A stretch of DNA of 64,000 nt from Caprella mutica. Taxonomy: Eukaryota; Arthropoda; Malacostraca; Amphipoda; Caprellidae. The notes under the pieces are model-generated. The model saw nothing but the letters and a program-made list of their open reading frames with translations, searched no databases and had not been told where the DNA came from. Made by a program: the position numbers and the translations under genes. This document shows, one piece after another, positions 10,868 through 22,261 of the stretch (the stretch's first letter is position 1; each line of letters begins with the position of its first letter). The stretch lies in contig CANNZV010002292.1 of NCBI GenBank assembly GCA_947561585.1, positions 1 to 64,000 on the forward strand, given 5' to 3'.

Positions 10868-11158
10868 GTCGTTATGCTCCTGAAGAAATAGTATGAAATT
10901 ATTATTAGGAAGATTTGAAAATACTATATAATCATTATTATATGAAACACTAATTATGAAGCAAAATTATTATTTTCTAAAAGTCTATAATCGTATATAG
11001 ATAAAAATAGTTAATTTTCATATTATTATAAGTATATTGTACTGAGTTTCATATTATATGATAATAATATATCATCATATATGACAATAACATATGTTTT
11101 CATATGTATTGAGTGTGAGGTCCTCAGAAACCTGATGGGACCTATGGTTCCCTGCCTC
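10868..11158. other. AT-rich non-coding part of the nested element
   Basis: Strongly AT-rich sequence with short palindromic runs such as ATAATATATCATCATATATG near 11065 and many TATTAT/ATAATA pieces. It has no coding signal. It probably represents the 5' non-coding portion of the DNA transposon, expanded or decayed. Confidence 0.5.
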
Positions 11159-11180
11159 CCTGTCGGGACTCTAGAATCCC
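11159..11180 (-). repeat. Subterminal motif copy 2 (opposite orientation)
   Basis: On the minus strand: GGGATTCTAGAG followed by TCCCGACAGG, matching the copy at 9235-9256 in both the palindromic core and the GACAGG tail. Confidence 0.55.
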
Positions 11181-11436
11181 AGATACATTTATATGAATAT
11201 GATACAATATTATCATAATATGAACTGTTTGATATACTATATATGATCCTAATATATACAGGCATCAAAATTTATTGGTACAGTTACTCCAAGCATACAA
11301 ATAAATTAACCCTTAGCATAAAATGAATACAAAAAAATCAACACACCTTCTCCCTTGACTCCACTCCACATACTGAGGCCAGGTGAGAGATTGTCGCACA
11401 AATAGATGCCAGACTCTACTGAAATTACATTCTGAA

Positions 11437-11459
11437 GGGGTACTGAAAGTCCCGACAGG
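11437..11459 (+). repeat. Subterminal motif copy 3
   Basis: GGGGTACTGAA followed by AGTCCCGACAGG; the tail is identical to copy 1 and the left arm is degraded. The 250 bp before it (11181-11436) holds no coding signal. Confidence 0.55.
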
Positions 11460-11463
11460 CCCA

Positions 11464-12696
11464 TCAACACATAAAACATCCTAGTATAATTTTTATAACG
11501 GAAACTAAGAGGTGGGACTTGAAGGTCCCGCCAGTCACGAAAGGGTTAAATCTATTACAGAGTGTCGTATGGTGTCTAGTTCCACAATTCCTACAAGAGC
11601 TAACACTTTTACATTTCTTCACTGAATGGTTTCGTTTTAAACAATTATAGCATAACCGTAGTTCATTTACACGCGATCGCTTAGATTCGACAGAAGAATA
11701 CTTTGAACAATTATTCAAGGAATGATCACCCCCGCACAAATAACAACAAAGACTGTAATTCGCAGTAGTTTTGAAGACTGCTGTAGGTAAATTAGCATCA
11801 AAATCTGAATTAGTGCTATCGATCGATTGAAGATGACCTATCTCAATATCTATCTCCTTGCGCAAATCACTTAGAGTCCAGAAATCTGATTTTTGAGCGC
11901 GGTTTAAATTGTCTCTAATTTTAGTTGGCAATTTACGTATTAATATTTCGGAAAATACATATCCAGCATTATCTATATCAGCTCCTAGTGACTTAAGGCC
12001 TCTCAAATGCCCCTCATACATAGATCTAAAATTACTTAACTCCGAAGCATTTGGACTTGGACTCACCAAATCGAAAATAGAGTGCAACCTTGCCTGAATT
12101 ATGCGTTGCGGCTTCCCGTAAGTCTCTTGTAACAGATCAATTGCTTCTGCATACTCTGCATCCGTGTGATCAAAACCTGCCATAAGCTGTTCTGCTTCTC
12201 CCGTCAATTGAGAGATCAAATAATGAAATTTAGTTGCGCCGCTCAGGTCTCTTCTTTCATGTATTGAGTTTCTGTATAGGTCCCAAAATTTTTGCCACAT
12301 AAGATAATCGCCTGAGAACTTCATGAGCTTAATTTGAGGCAAATTAATCAATTTCGTAGAATTCTCCATATTAGGGATGTTCGAAGAGTTACGTTCTCCG
12401 TCGCCCCTTTTGTAGTAGTTGTCAAGCGTTCCATCCGCTTCAGCGATGGCTGCATCCACTTGCAATTGGTAATCGGAAGCATTACTAATATCAGAGTTTA
12501 TTGCCTCATCGCTTTCAAGTTTGAGTAGAATGTTGGCATCCAAACTAAGAATTATATCTCGTTGCCGTACAATCTCATTTTTCAGAGCACTTACAGATTG
12601 AATGTTTATCTCCACGTTAGCTAGCTCTATATTTAGTTTTTGAATTAGGGTAGTAACCCTAGACTTGTAGCCTCCTCTTCGTTGAGTTTCAGACAT
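11464..12696 (-). CDS. gag: BEL/Pao gag region with three zinc knuckles (C-terminus replaced by insert)
   Basis: This is the nucleocapsid/capsid-type protein of the retroelement. I take the start at the Met of MSETQRRGG (12694-12696). The frame is open to 12720, but the upstream Met would overlap the primer-binding site. Numbering from the upstream Met: residues about 10-100 are polar and helical; about 127-147 is the DUF1759-type block LPQIKLMKFSGDYLMWQKF; residues 148-300 are the rest of that helical domain. Three zinc knuckles follow: C326-C329-H333-C338, C357-C360-H365-C370 and C376-C379-H383/H384-C388. The last ~26 residues and the stop codon come from the nested TTAA element starting at 11545. 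In an intact BEL/Pao element the frame would run on into the protease. Apart from that break I see no stop or frameshift. Confidence 0.9.
   Translation of the reverse strand: MSETQRRGGYKSRVTTLIQKLNIELANVEINIQSVSALKNEIVRQRDIILSLDANILLKLESDEAINSDISNASDYQLQVDAAIAEADGTLDNYYKRGDGERNSSNIPNMENSTKLINLPQIKLMKFSGDYLMWQKFWDLYRNSIHERRDLSGATKFHYLISQLTGEAEQLMAGFDHTDAEYAEAIDLLQETYGKPQRIIQARLHSIFDLVSPSPNASELSNFRSMYEGHLRGLKSLGADIDNAGYVFSEILIRKLPTKIRDNLNRAQKSDFWTLSDLRKEIDIEIGHLQSIDSTNSDFDANLPTAVFKTTANYSLCCYLCGGDHSLNNCSKYSSVESKRSRVNELRLCYNCLKRNHSVKKCKSVSSCRNCGTRHHTTLCNRFNPFVTGGTFKSHLLVSVIKIILGCFMC
11514..11534 (+). repeat. Subterminal motif copy 4, next to the right end
   Basis: GGGACTTGAAGG followed by TCCCGCCAG: a near-palindrome (GGGACTT/AGGTCCC) ending 11 bp before the end of the element. 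The other end has its copy 134 bp in, so the two termini are asymmetric. Confidence 0.55.
11538..11549. repeat. Right terminal inverted repeat and TTAA target site of the nested element
   Basis: CGAAAGGG followed by TTAA (11546-11549), the exact reverse complement of 9097-9108. It marks the point where the gag frame of the retroelement is broken. Confidence 0.85.
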
Positions 12697-12716
12697 TTTT
12701 ACCTTGACTTCACAGA

Positions 12717-12727
12717 TCACGGCACCA
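12717..12727 (-). promoter_or_regulatory. Primer-binding site, candidate tRNA-His
   Basis: Directly next to the 5' LTR. On the minus strand it reads TGGTGCCGTGA. The + strand (TCACGGCACCA) is the 3' end expected of animal tRNA-His: acceptor arm TCACGGC, discriminator A, then CCA. The match covers 11 bases and then stops, shorter than the classical 18. The tRNA comparison is from memory of the tRNA-His acceptor stem. Confidence 0.6.
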
Positions 12728-13128
12728 TGAAATAATTTGTAGAGTGGTTTGATAAATAGTTTAGGTTTTTTAGTTTCTCAGGTTCAATCGATAATAGTAC
12801 TAGGTTTTTAAATCACTGAAACCATTTCTTTCTTTAGTATTTTAATTCAATAATGATGGAACAAGACAACTACTACACTAATGCAGCCTGTAACATAAGG
12901 TAATATAAGTATATACATTTCATACAATAAACAACAAATAATAATATAGAATGGTAGAGAGGTCACAAGCAGATGTGAACTCTCCAAAGACTAAACACTT
13001 AATGGAGGAGTATGCATTTCGGAGGCTAGATTTAGATTATAAGTATAAACTATTTGAATATTACGAATAGAAGCTATTTATTTAAAAGGGTTAAATTCTA
13101 TACACTATAACAATAAAAATATTCAACA
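12728..13128 (-). repeat. 5' LTR of the BEL/Pao element
   Basis: A 401-bp direct repeat of 4622-5022 with three substitutions and no indels. It begins right after the primer-binding site and ends at CA (13127-13128), after which the 18-bp satellite resumes with CCTTTGCTG. As the 5' LTR it should carry the element's promoter; I cannot place a start site with confidence. Confidence 0.95.
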
Positions 13129-13609
13129 CCTTTGCTGTTGATAGATCCTTTACTGTAGATGGATCCTTTGCTGTATATAGCTACTTTACTGTAGGTAGAT
13201 CCTTTGCTGTAGATTGATCCTTTGCTGTAGATTGATCCTTTGCTGTAGATAGATCATTTGCTGTTGATAGATTCTTTGCTGAACATAGATTCTTTGCTGT
13301 AGATAGATTCTTTGTTGTGGATAGATCCTTTGCTGTGGACAGATCCTTTGTAGTAAATAGATCCTTTACTGTAGATAGAACCTTTGCTGTAGATGGATCC
13401 TTTGCTGTAGATAGAACTTTCGTTGTAGAACTATCGTTTGTTGTAGATAGATCATTTGCTGTAGATAGATCCTATACTGTAGATAGATCCCTTGCTGTAG
13501 ATAGATTCTTTGCGGTAGATAGATCCTTTGCTGTAGATAGATCCTTTGCTGTAGATAGATCCTTTACTGTAGATAGATTCTTTGCTGTAAATAGATTCTT
13601 TGTTGTAGA
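13129..13609. repeat. Satellite segment duplicated on both sides of the retroelement (right copy)
   Basis: Matches 4138-4617 with about seven differences and continues past the point where the left copy meets the LTR. See the left copy for what this implies about the missing target-site duplication. Confidence 0.85.
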
Positions 13610-14368
13610 TAGATCCTTTGTTGTAGATAGATCTTTTGTAGTAGATAGATCATTTATTGTAGATAGATCCTTCGCTGTAAATAGATCTAAGATCCTTTGC
13701 TCTAGATAGATCCTTTAATGTAAATAAATCCTTCGCTGTAGGTAAATCGTTTTCTGTAGATAGATCCTTTTCTGTAGATAGATCCTTTACTGTAGATAAA
13801 AGCTTTGCTGTAGATAGATCCCATACTGTAAATAGATCCTTTGCTGTAGATATATCCTTAGCTGTAGAAAGATCTTCTGCTGTAAATAGATCCTTTGCTG
13901 TAGATAAATCCTTTGCTGTTGACAGATCTTTCGCTGTAAAAAGATCCTTTGGTGTTGATAGATGTTTTGCTGTAGATAGCTCCTTTACTGTAGATAAATC
14001 CTTTGCTGTAGATAGATTTTTGGCTGTAGATAGAACTTTTGTTGTATATATATCTTTCGCTATAGATTGATCCTCTGCTGTTGATAGATCCTGTGCTGTA
14101 AGAAATCCTTTGGTGTAGACAGATTCTTTGCTGTAGATAGATCTCTTACTGAAGATAGATCACTTTGCTGTAGATAGATCCTTTGCTGTAGATAGATCCA
14201 TTAGGGTATAAAGTTCTGCTGTTGTAAATAGATCCTTTGCTGTTGACAGATCCTGCTCTGTAGAAAGATCTTTTGCTGTAGATAGATCCTTTGTTTAAGA
14301 TAGATCCTTAACTGTAGATTGATCCTTTGCTGTAGAGAGATCCTTTGCAGTAGATAAATCCTTGACTG

Positions 14369-17300
14369 TAGATAGATCCTTTGCTGTAGATAGATCCTTT
14401 GCTGTAGATAGATTCTTTGCTGTAGATAGATCCTTTGCTGTAGATAGATTCTTTGCTGAAGATAGATTCTTTGCTGTAGATAGATTCTTTGCAGTAGATG
14501 TATCCTATGCAGAAGATAGATCCATTACTGTACATAGATCCTATGCTGTATAAAGATCTTTTGCTGAAGATAGATCCTTTGCTGTAGATAGATCCTTTGC
14601 TGCAGATAGATCCCTCATTGTTGATAGATCTTTTGCTGTAGATAGCTCCTTTGCTGTAGATAGATCCTTTGCTGCAGCTAGATCCCTCATTGTTTATAGA
14701 TCTTTTGCGGTAGATAGCTCCTTTACTGTAAATAGATCCTTTGCTGTAGATAGATACTTAACTGCAGATGGATCCTTTGCTGTATATAGTCCCGTTACTT
14801 TAGATAGATCATTTGCTGTAGATTGATACATTGCTGTAGGTAGATCATTTGCTGTAGATAGATTATTTGCTGAACATATATTCTTTGCTGTAGATAGATT
14901 CTTTGTTGTATATTGATCCTTTGCTGTAGAGAGATCCTTTGCAGTAGATAGATCCTTTACTGTAGATAAATCCTTGACTGTAGATAGATCCTTTGCTGTA
15001 GATATATCCTTTGCTGTAGATAGATCCTTTGCTGTAGATAGATCCTTTGCTGTAGATAGATTCTTTGCTGAAGATAGAGTCTTTGCTGTAGATAGATTCT
15101 TTGCAGTAGATGTATCCTATGCAGTAGATAGATCCATTACTGTACATAGAACCTATGCTGTATAAAGATCCTTTGCTGAAAATAGATCCTTTGCTGTAGA
15201 TAGATCCTTTGCTGCAGATAGATCCCTCATTGCTGATAGATCTTTTGCTGTATATAGCTCCTTTACTGTAAATAGACCCTTTGCTGTAGATAGATCCCTT
15301 GCAGTGGATTGATCATATGATGTAGATAGATCCTTTACTGTAGATAGGTCCTTTGCTGTAGATAGATCCTTTGCTGTAGATAGATCCTTTGCTGTAGATG
15401 AATCGTTTGCTGTAGATAGATCCTTTGATGTAGATAGATCCTATGCTGTAGATAGATTCTTTACTGTAAATAGATTCTTTGCTGTACATAGATTCTTTAT
15501 TGTAGATAGATCATTTGCTGTAGATAGATCCTTTGTAATAGATAGATACTTTGCTGTTGACAGATCTTTCGCTGTAGAAAGATCCTTTGGTGTAGATAGA
15601 CTCTTTGCTGTAGATATATCCCTTACTGTAGATTGATCACTTTGCTGTAAATATATCATTTGCTGTAGATAGATCCTTTGCTGTTGAAAGATCCTGCACT
15701 GTAGAAAGATCCTTTGGTTTAGATAGATTCTTTGCTGTAAATAGATCCTTTGCTGTAGATAGATCCATTGCTGTATAAAGTTCCTCTGCTGTAAATAGAT
15801 CCTTTGTGTAGATAGATCCTTTGCTTAAGAAAGATCCTTAACTGTAGATTGATCCTTTGCTGTAGATAGATCCTTTGCAGAAGATAAATCCTTGACTGTA
15901 GATAGATCCTTTGCTGTAGATAGATCCTTTGTTGTAAATAGATCCTTTGCTGTAGATCGATCCTTCACTGTGAATAGATCCTTTGCTGTAGATTGATCCT
16001 TTGCTGCAAAAAGATCCCTTATTGTAGATAGATCCTTTGCTGTAGATAGATCCTATGCTGTAGATAGATCCTTAGCTGTAGATAGATCCTTTGCTATAGA
16101 TTGATCCTTCGCTGTAAATAGATCCCTTACTGTAGATAGGTCCTCTGCTGTAGATAGATCCTTTGCTGTAGATAGATCCTTTGCTGAAGATAGATCCTTT
16201 GCTGCAGTAGATCCTTTGCTGTAGAAAGATTCTCCGCTATAAATAGATCCTTTGCTGTAGATAGATCCTTTGTTGTAGATAGATCCTTCGCTATAAATGG
16301 ATCCTTCGCTGTAAATAGATCCCTTACTGTAGATAGGTCCTTTGCTGTAGATAGATCCTTTGCTGTAGATAGATCCTTTGCTGAAGATAGATCCTTTTGT
16401 GTAGTAGATCCTTTGCTGTAGAAAGATTCTCCGCTATAAATAGCTCCTTTGCCGTAGATAAATCCTTTGCTGTAGATAGATCCTTTGCTGTAGAAAAATC
16501 CTCTGCTGTAGAAAGATCTCCTGCTGTAAATAGATCCTTTGGTGTAGATAGATTCTTTGCTGTAGATAGATCCCCTACTGTAGATAGATCACTTTGCTGT
16601 AGATAGATCTTTTGCTGTAGATAGATCCTTTAATGTAGAAAGATCTTTTGCTGTAAATAGATCATTTGCTGTAGATAGATACTTTGCTGTTGACAGATCC
16701 TGCACTGTAGAAAGATCCTTTGGTGTAGATAGATTCTTTGCTGTAGATAGATCCCTTACTGTTGATAGATTTCTTCGCTGTAGATAGATCCTTTGCTGTA
16801 GATAGATCCATTGCTGTATAAAGTTCATCTGCTGTAAGTAGATCCTTTGTTGTAAATTGATCATTGGCTTTAGATTGATCCTTCGCTGTAGATAGATCCT
16901 TTGCTTGAGATAGATCCTTAATTGTAGATTGATCCTTTGCTGTAGATAGATCCTTTGCAGTAGATAAATCCTTGACTGTAGATAGATCCTTTGCTGTAGA
17001 TAGATCCTTCGCTGTAAATAGATCCTTTGCTGTAGATTGATCCTTCGCTGCAAAAAGATCCCTTACTGTAGATAGATCCTTTGCTGTAGATAGATCCTAT
17101 GCTGTAGATAGATCCTTTGCTGTAGATAGATCCTTTGATGTAGATTGATCCTTCGCTGTAAATAGATCCCTTACTTTAGATAGGTCCTTTGCTGTAGAAA
17201 GATCTTTTGCTGTAGATAGATCCTTTGCTGAAGATATATCCTTTGCTGCAGTAGATCCTTTGCTGTAGAAAGATTCTCCGCTATAAATAGATCCTTTGCT

Positions 17301-18108
17301 GTAGATAGATCCTTTGTTGTAGATAGATCCTTCGCTATAAATGGATCCTTTGGCTGTATAGATTTTCTTTACTGTAGATATAACCTTTGCTATAGATTGA
17401 TCATTTGCTGTAGATAGATCCTTCGCTGTAGATAGATCCTATGCTGTAAATAGATAACATATTGTAGATAGCACCTTTGCTGTAGATAGATCCTATTCTG
17501 TAGGAAGATCCTTTGCTGAAGATAGATCCTTTGCTGTAGATGGATCAATTGCTGTAGATAAATCCTCTGCTGTAGATGGATCCTTTGCTGTAGATAGTTC
17601 TTCTACTGTAGAAAAATCCTTTGCTGTAGATTGATCCATTGCTGTAGATAGATCCTTTATTGTCGATAGATTCATTGCTGTAGATAGATCTTTTGTAGTA
17701 GATAGATCATTTATCGTAGATAGATCTTTTGCTGTAAATAGATCTAAGATCTTTTGCTATAAATAAAAGAATAAATCCTTTGACGTAGATAGATCCTTTG
17801 CTGTAGATAGTTCTTTTACTGTATAAAAATCCTTTGCTGTAGATTGATCCATTGCTGTAGATAGATCCTTTGTTGTAGATAGATCCATTGCTGTAGATAG
17901 ATCTTTTGTAATAGATAGATCATTTATCGTAGATAGATCTTTTGCTGTAAATAGATTTAAGATCCTTTGCTATAAATAAAAGAATAAATCCTTTGCCGTA
18001 GATAGATCCTTTGCCGTAGATAGATCCTTTGCTGTAGATAGATCATTCGCTCTAGATAAATCCTTTTCTGTAGATAGATCCTTTACTGTTGAGAGATCCT
18101 TTGCTGTA
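14369..18108. repeat. Large tandem duplication, copy 1
   Basis: About 3.74 kb that recurs at 18504-22261. The offset is 4135 bp, rising to 4153 bp after one additional 18-bp unit near 21440-21460. Long stretches appear identical. The edges are sharp: left of 14369 the sequence reads CTTGACTG where copy 2 has GGCTTTA, and right of 18108 it reads AATTTATCC where copy 2 has GAAAGAACC. Confidence 0.88.
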
Positions 18109-18503
18109 AATTTATCCTTTGCTTTAGATAGATCCTTTGCTGTAGATAGATCCTTTGCTATAGAAAAATCTTTTGCTGTAGTAGATCCTTTACTGTAGAT
18201 AGATCCTTTGCTGTAAATTTATCCTTTGCTGTAGATAGATCCTTTACTGTAGATAGATCCTTTGCTGTAAATTTATCCTTTGCTGTAGATAGATCCTTTG
18301 ATGTAGAGAGTTCCTTTGCTGTAGATAGACCCTTTCCTGAAGATAGATCCTTTGCTATAGATAGATCCTTTGCTATAGTAGATCCTTTGCTGTAGTAGAT
18401 CCTTTGCTGTAGAAATATCATCCGCTGTAAATAGATCCTTTGCTGTAAATAGATCCTTTGATGTAGATAGATCCTCCCTTTGTTGTAGATAGATCATTGG
18501 CTT

Positions 18504-21500
18504 TAGATAGATCCTTTGCTGTAGATAGATCCTTTGCTGTAGATAGATTCTTTGCTGTAGATAGATCCTTTGCTGTAGATAGATTCTTTGCTGAAGATAG
18601 ATTCTTTGCTGTAGATAGATTCTTTGCAGTAGATGTATCCTATGCAGAAGATAGATCCATTACTGTACATAGATCCTATGCTGTATAAAGATCTTTTGCT
18701 GAAGATAGATCCTTTGCTGTAGATAGATCCTTTGCTGCAGATAGATCCCTCATTGTTGATAGATCTTTTGCTGTAGATAGCTCCTTTGCTGTAGATAGAT
18801 CCTTTGCTGCAGCTAGATCCCTCATTGTTTATAGATCTTTTGCGGTAGATAGCTCCTTTACTGTAAATAGATCCTTTGCTGTAGATAGATACTTAACTGC
18901 AGATGGATCCTTTGCTGTATATAGTCCCGTTACTTTAGATAGATCATTTGCTGTAGATTGATACATTGCTGTAGGTAGATCATTTGCTGTAGATAGATTA
19001 TTTGCTGAACATATATTCTTTGCTGTAGATAGATTCTTTGTTGTATATTGATCCTTTGCTGTAGAGAGATCCTTTGCAGTAGATAGATCCTTTACTGTAG
19101 ATAAATCCTTGACTGTAGATAGATCCTTTGCTGTAGATATATCCTTTGCTGTAGATAGATCCTTTGCTGTAGATAGATCCTTTGCTGTAGATAGATTCTT
19201 TGCTGAAGATAGAGTCTTTGCTGTAGATAGATTCTTTGCAGTAGATGTATCCTATGCAGTAGATAGATCCATTACTGTACATAGAACCTATGCTGTATAA
19301 AGATCCTTTGCTGAAAATAGATCCTTTGCTGTAGATAGATCCTTTGCTGCAGATAGATCCCTCATTGCTGATAGATCTTTTGCTGTATATAGCTCCTTTA
19401 CTGTAAATAGACCCTTTGCTGTAGATAGATCCCTTGCAGTGGATTGATCATATGATGTAGATAGATCCTTTACTGTAGATAGGTCCTTTGCTGTAGATAG
19501 ATCCTTTGCTGTAGATAGATCCTTTGCTGTAGATGAATCGTTTGCTGTAGATAGATCCTTTGATGTAGATAGATCCTATGCTGTAGATAGATTCTTTACT
19601 GTAAATAGATTCTTTGCTGTACATAGATTCTTTATTGTAGATAGATCATTTGCTGTAGATAGATCCTTTGTAATAGATAGATACTTTGCTGTTGACAGAT
19701 CTTTCGCTGTAGAAAGATCCTTTGGTGTAGATAGACTCTTTGCTGTAGATATATCCCTTACTGTAGATTGATCACTTTGCTGTAAATATATCATTTGCTG
19801 TAGATAGATCCTTTGCTGTTGAAAGATCCTGCACTGTAGAAAGATCCTTTGGTTTAGATAGATTCTTTGCTGTAAATAGATCCTTTGCTGTAGATAGATC
19901 CATTGCTGTATAAAGTTCCTCTGCTGTAAATAGATCCTTTGTGTAGATAGATCCTTTGCTTAAGAAAGATCCTTAACTGTAGATTGATCCTTTGCTGTAG
20001 ATAGATCCTTTGCAGAAGATAAATCCTTGACTGTAGATAGATCCTTTGCTGTAGATAGATCCTTTGTTGTAAATAGATCCTTTGCTGTAGATCGATCCTT
20101 CACTGTGAATAGATCCTTTGCTGTAGATTGATCCTTTGCTGCAAAAAGATCCCTTATTGTAGATAGATCCTTTGCTGTAGATAGATCCTATGCTGTAGAT
20201 AGATCCTTAGCTGTAGATAGATCCTTTGCTATAGATTGATCCTTCGCTGTAAATAGATCCCTTACTGTAGATAGGTCCTCTGCTGTAGATAGATCCTTTG
20301 CAGTAGATAGATCCTTTGCTGAAGATAGATCCTTTGCTGCAGTAGATCCTTTGCTGTAGAAAGATTCTCCGCTATAAATAGATCCTTTGCTGTAGATAGA
20401 TCCTTTGTTGTAGATAGATCCTTCGCTATAAATGGATCCTTCGCTGTAAATAGATCCCTTACTGTAGATAGGTCCTTTGCTGTAGATAGATCCTTTGCTG
20501 TAGATAGATCCTTTGCTGAAGATAGATCCTTTTGTGTAGTAGATCCTTTGCTGTAGAAAGATTCTCCGCTATAAATAGCTCCTTTGCCGTAGATAAATCC
20601 TTTGCTGTAGATAGATCCTTTGCTGTAGAAAAATCCTCTGCTGTAGAAAGATCTCCTGCTGTAAATAGATCCTTTGGTGTAGATAGATTCTTTGCTGTAG
20701 ATAGATCCCCTACTGTAGATAGATCACTTTGCTGTAGATAGATCTTTTGCTGTAGATAGATCCTTTAATGTAGAAAGATCTTTTGCTGTAAATAGATCAT
20801 TTGCTGTAGATAGATACTTTGCTGTTGACAGATCCTGCACTGTAGAAAGATCCTTTGGTGTAGATAGATTCTTTGCTGTAGATAGATCCCTTACTGTTGA
20901 TAGATTTCTTCGCTGTAGATAGATCCTTTGCTGTAGATAGATCCATTGCTGTATAAAGTTCATCTGCTGTAAGTAGATCCTTTGTTGTAAATTGATCATT
21001 GGCTTTAGATTGATCCTTCGCTGTAGATAGATCCTTTGCTTGAGATAGATCCTTAATTGTAGATTGATCCTTTGCTGTAGATAGATCCTTTGCAGTAGAT
21101 AAATCCTTGACTGTAGATAGATCCTTTGCTGTAGATAGATCCTTCGCTGTAAATAGATCCTTTGCTGTAGATTGATCCTTCGCTGCAAAAAGATCCCTTA
21201 CTGTAGATAGATCCTTTGCTGTAGATAGATCCTATGCTGTAGATAGATCCTTTGCTGTAGATAGATCCTTTGATGTAGATTGATCCTTCGCTGTAAATAG
21301 ATCCCTTACTTTAGATAGGTCCTTTGCTGTAGAAAGATCTTTTGCTGTAGATAGATCCTTTGCTGAAGATATATCCTTTGCTGCAGTAGATCCTTTGCTG
21401 TAGAAAGATTCTCCGCTATAAATAGATCCTTTGCTGTAGATAGATCCTTTGCTGTAGATAGATCCTTTGTTGTAGATAGATCCTTCGCTATAAATGGATC

Positions 21501-22261
21501 CTTTGGCTGTATAGATTTTCTTTACTGTAGATATAACCTTTGCTATAGATTGATCATTTGCTGTAGATAGATCCTTCGCTGTAGATAGATCCTATGCTGT
21601 AAATAGATAACATATTGTAGATAGCACCTTTGCTGTAGATAGATCCTATTCTGTAGGAAGATCCTTTGCTGAAGATAGATCCTTTGCTGTAGATGGATCA
21701 ATTGCTGTAGATAAATCCTCTGCTGTAGATGGATCCTTTGCTGTAGATAGTTCTTCTACTGTAGAAAAATCCTTTGCTGTAGATTGATCCATTGCTGTAG
21801 ATAGATCCTTTATTGTCGATAGATTCATTGCTGTAGATAGATCTTTTGTAGTAGATAGATCATTTATCGTAGATAGATCTTTTGCTGTAAATAGATCTAA
21901 GATCTTTTGCTATAAATAAAAGAATAAATCCTTTGACGTAGATAGATCCTTTGCTGTAGATAGTTCTTTTACTGTATAAAAATCCTTTGCTGTAGATTGA
22001 TCCATTGCTGTAGATAGATCCTTTGTTGTAGATAGATCCATTGCTGTAGATAGATCTTTTGTAATAGATAGATCATTTATCGTAGATAGATCTTTTGCTG
22101 TAAATAGATTTAAGATCCTTTGCTATAAATAAAAGAATAAATCCTTTGCCGTAGATAGATCCTTTGCCGTAGATAGATCCTTTGCTGTAGATAGATCATT
22201 CGCTCTAGATAAATCCTTTTCTGTAGATAGATCCTTTACTGTTGAGAGATCCTTTGCTGTA
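18504..22261. repeat. Large tandem duplication, copy 2
   Basis: The second copy of 14369-18108. The about 395 bp between copies (18109-18503) is also satellite but holds local short repeats with the GTAAATTTATCC variant at 18107, 18211 and 18267. The only length difference I find between the copies is one extra monomer, as expected of unequal exchange or slippage by a whole unit. Confidence 0.88.

Larger units (their letters stand above)
9101..11545 (-). mobile_element. piggyBac-like (TTAA) DNA transposon nested in the retroelement
   Basis: A 2,445-bp insertion bounded by TTAA on each side and an 8-bp terminal inverted repeat (CCCTTTCG). Codon phase of the retroelement frame is the same on either side once one TTAA is counted, so the insertion looks precise. 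Inside are a decayed transposase (9715-10377, minus strand), a minisatellite (10471-10867) and four copies of a subterminal motif built around GTCCCGACAGG. The element is shorter than full-length autonomous piggyBac copies should be, given that the middle of the transposase is missing, and is certainly non-autonomous. It is unrelated in composition to the satellite around the retroelement. Confidence 0.85.
4622..13128 (-). mobile_element. BEL/Pao LTR retrotransposon with a nested TTAA element
   Basis: A full-length LTR retrotransposon read on the minus strand. In order: 5' LTR (12728-13128), primer-binding site (12717-12727), gag (12696 to about 11546), nested DNA transposon (9101-11545), pol (about 9100-5115), polypurine tract (5023-5036), 3' LTR (4622-5022). 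Without the nested element it is about 6.06 kb, normal for BEL/Pao. Family assignment rests on the DUF1759-like gag block (LPQIKLMKFSGDYLMWQKF), the A17-type protease, the RT motif YVDN, and the order protease-RT-RNase H-integrase, which separates it from Copia. No env-like frame follows pol. LTR identity is 398/401, so the insertion is recent. No short target-site duplication is present. Confidence 0.95.

Noticed and set aside
10445..10896. Proline- and glycine-rich repeat proteins on both strands
   Set aside because: Frames of a 30-bp minisatellite, open in several frames at once. The minus frame in phase with the transposase relic is closed by a stop at about 10477.
12717..12727. Part of a tRNA gene
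   Set aside because: Only the 3' tail is present and no cloverleaf can be formed. Its place next to the LTR identifies it as the primer-binding site.
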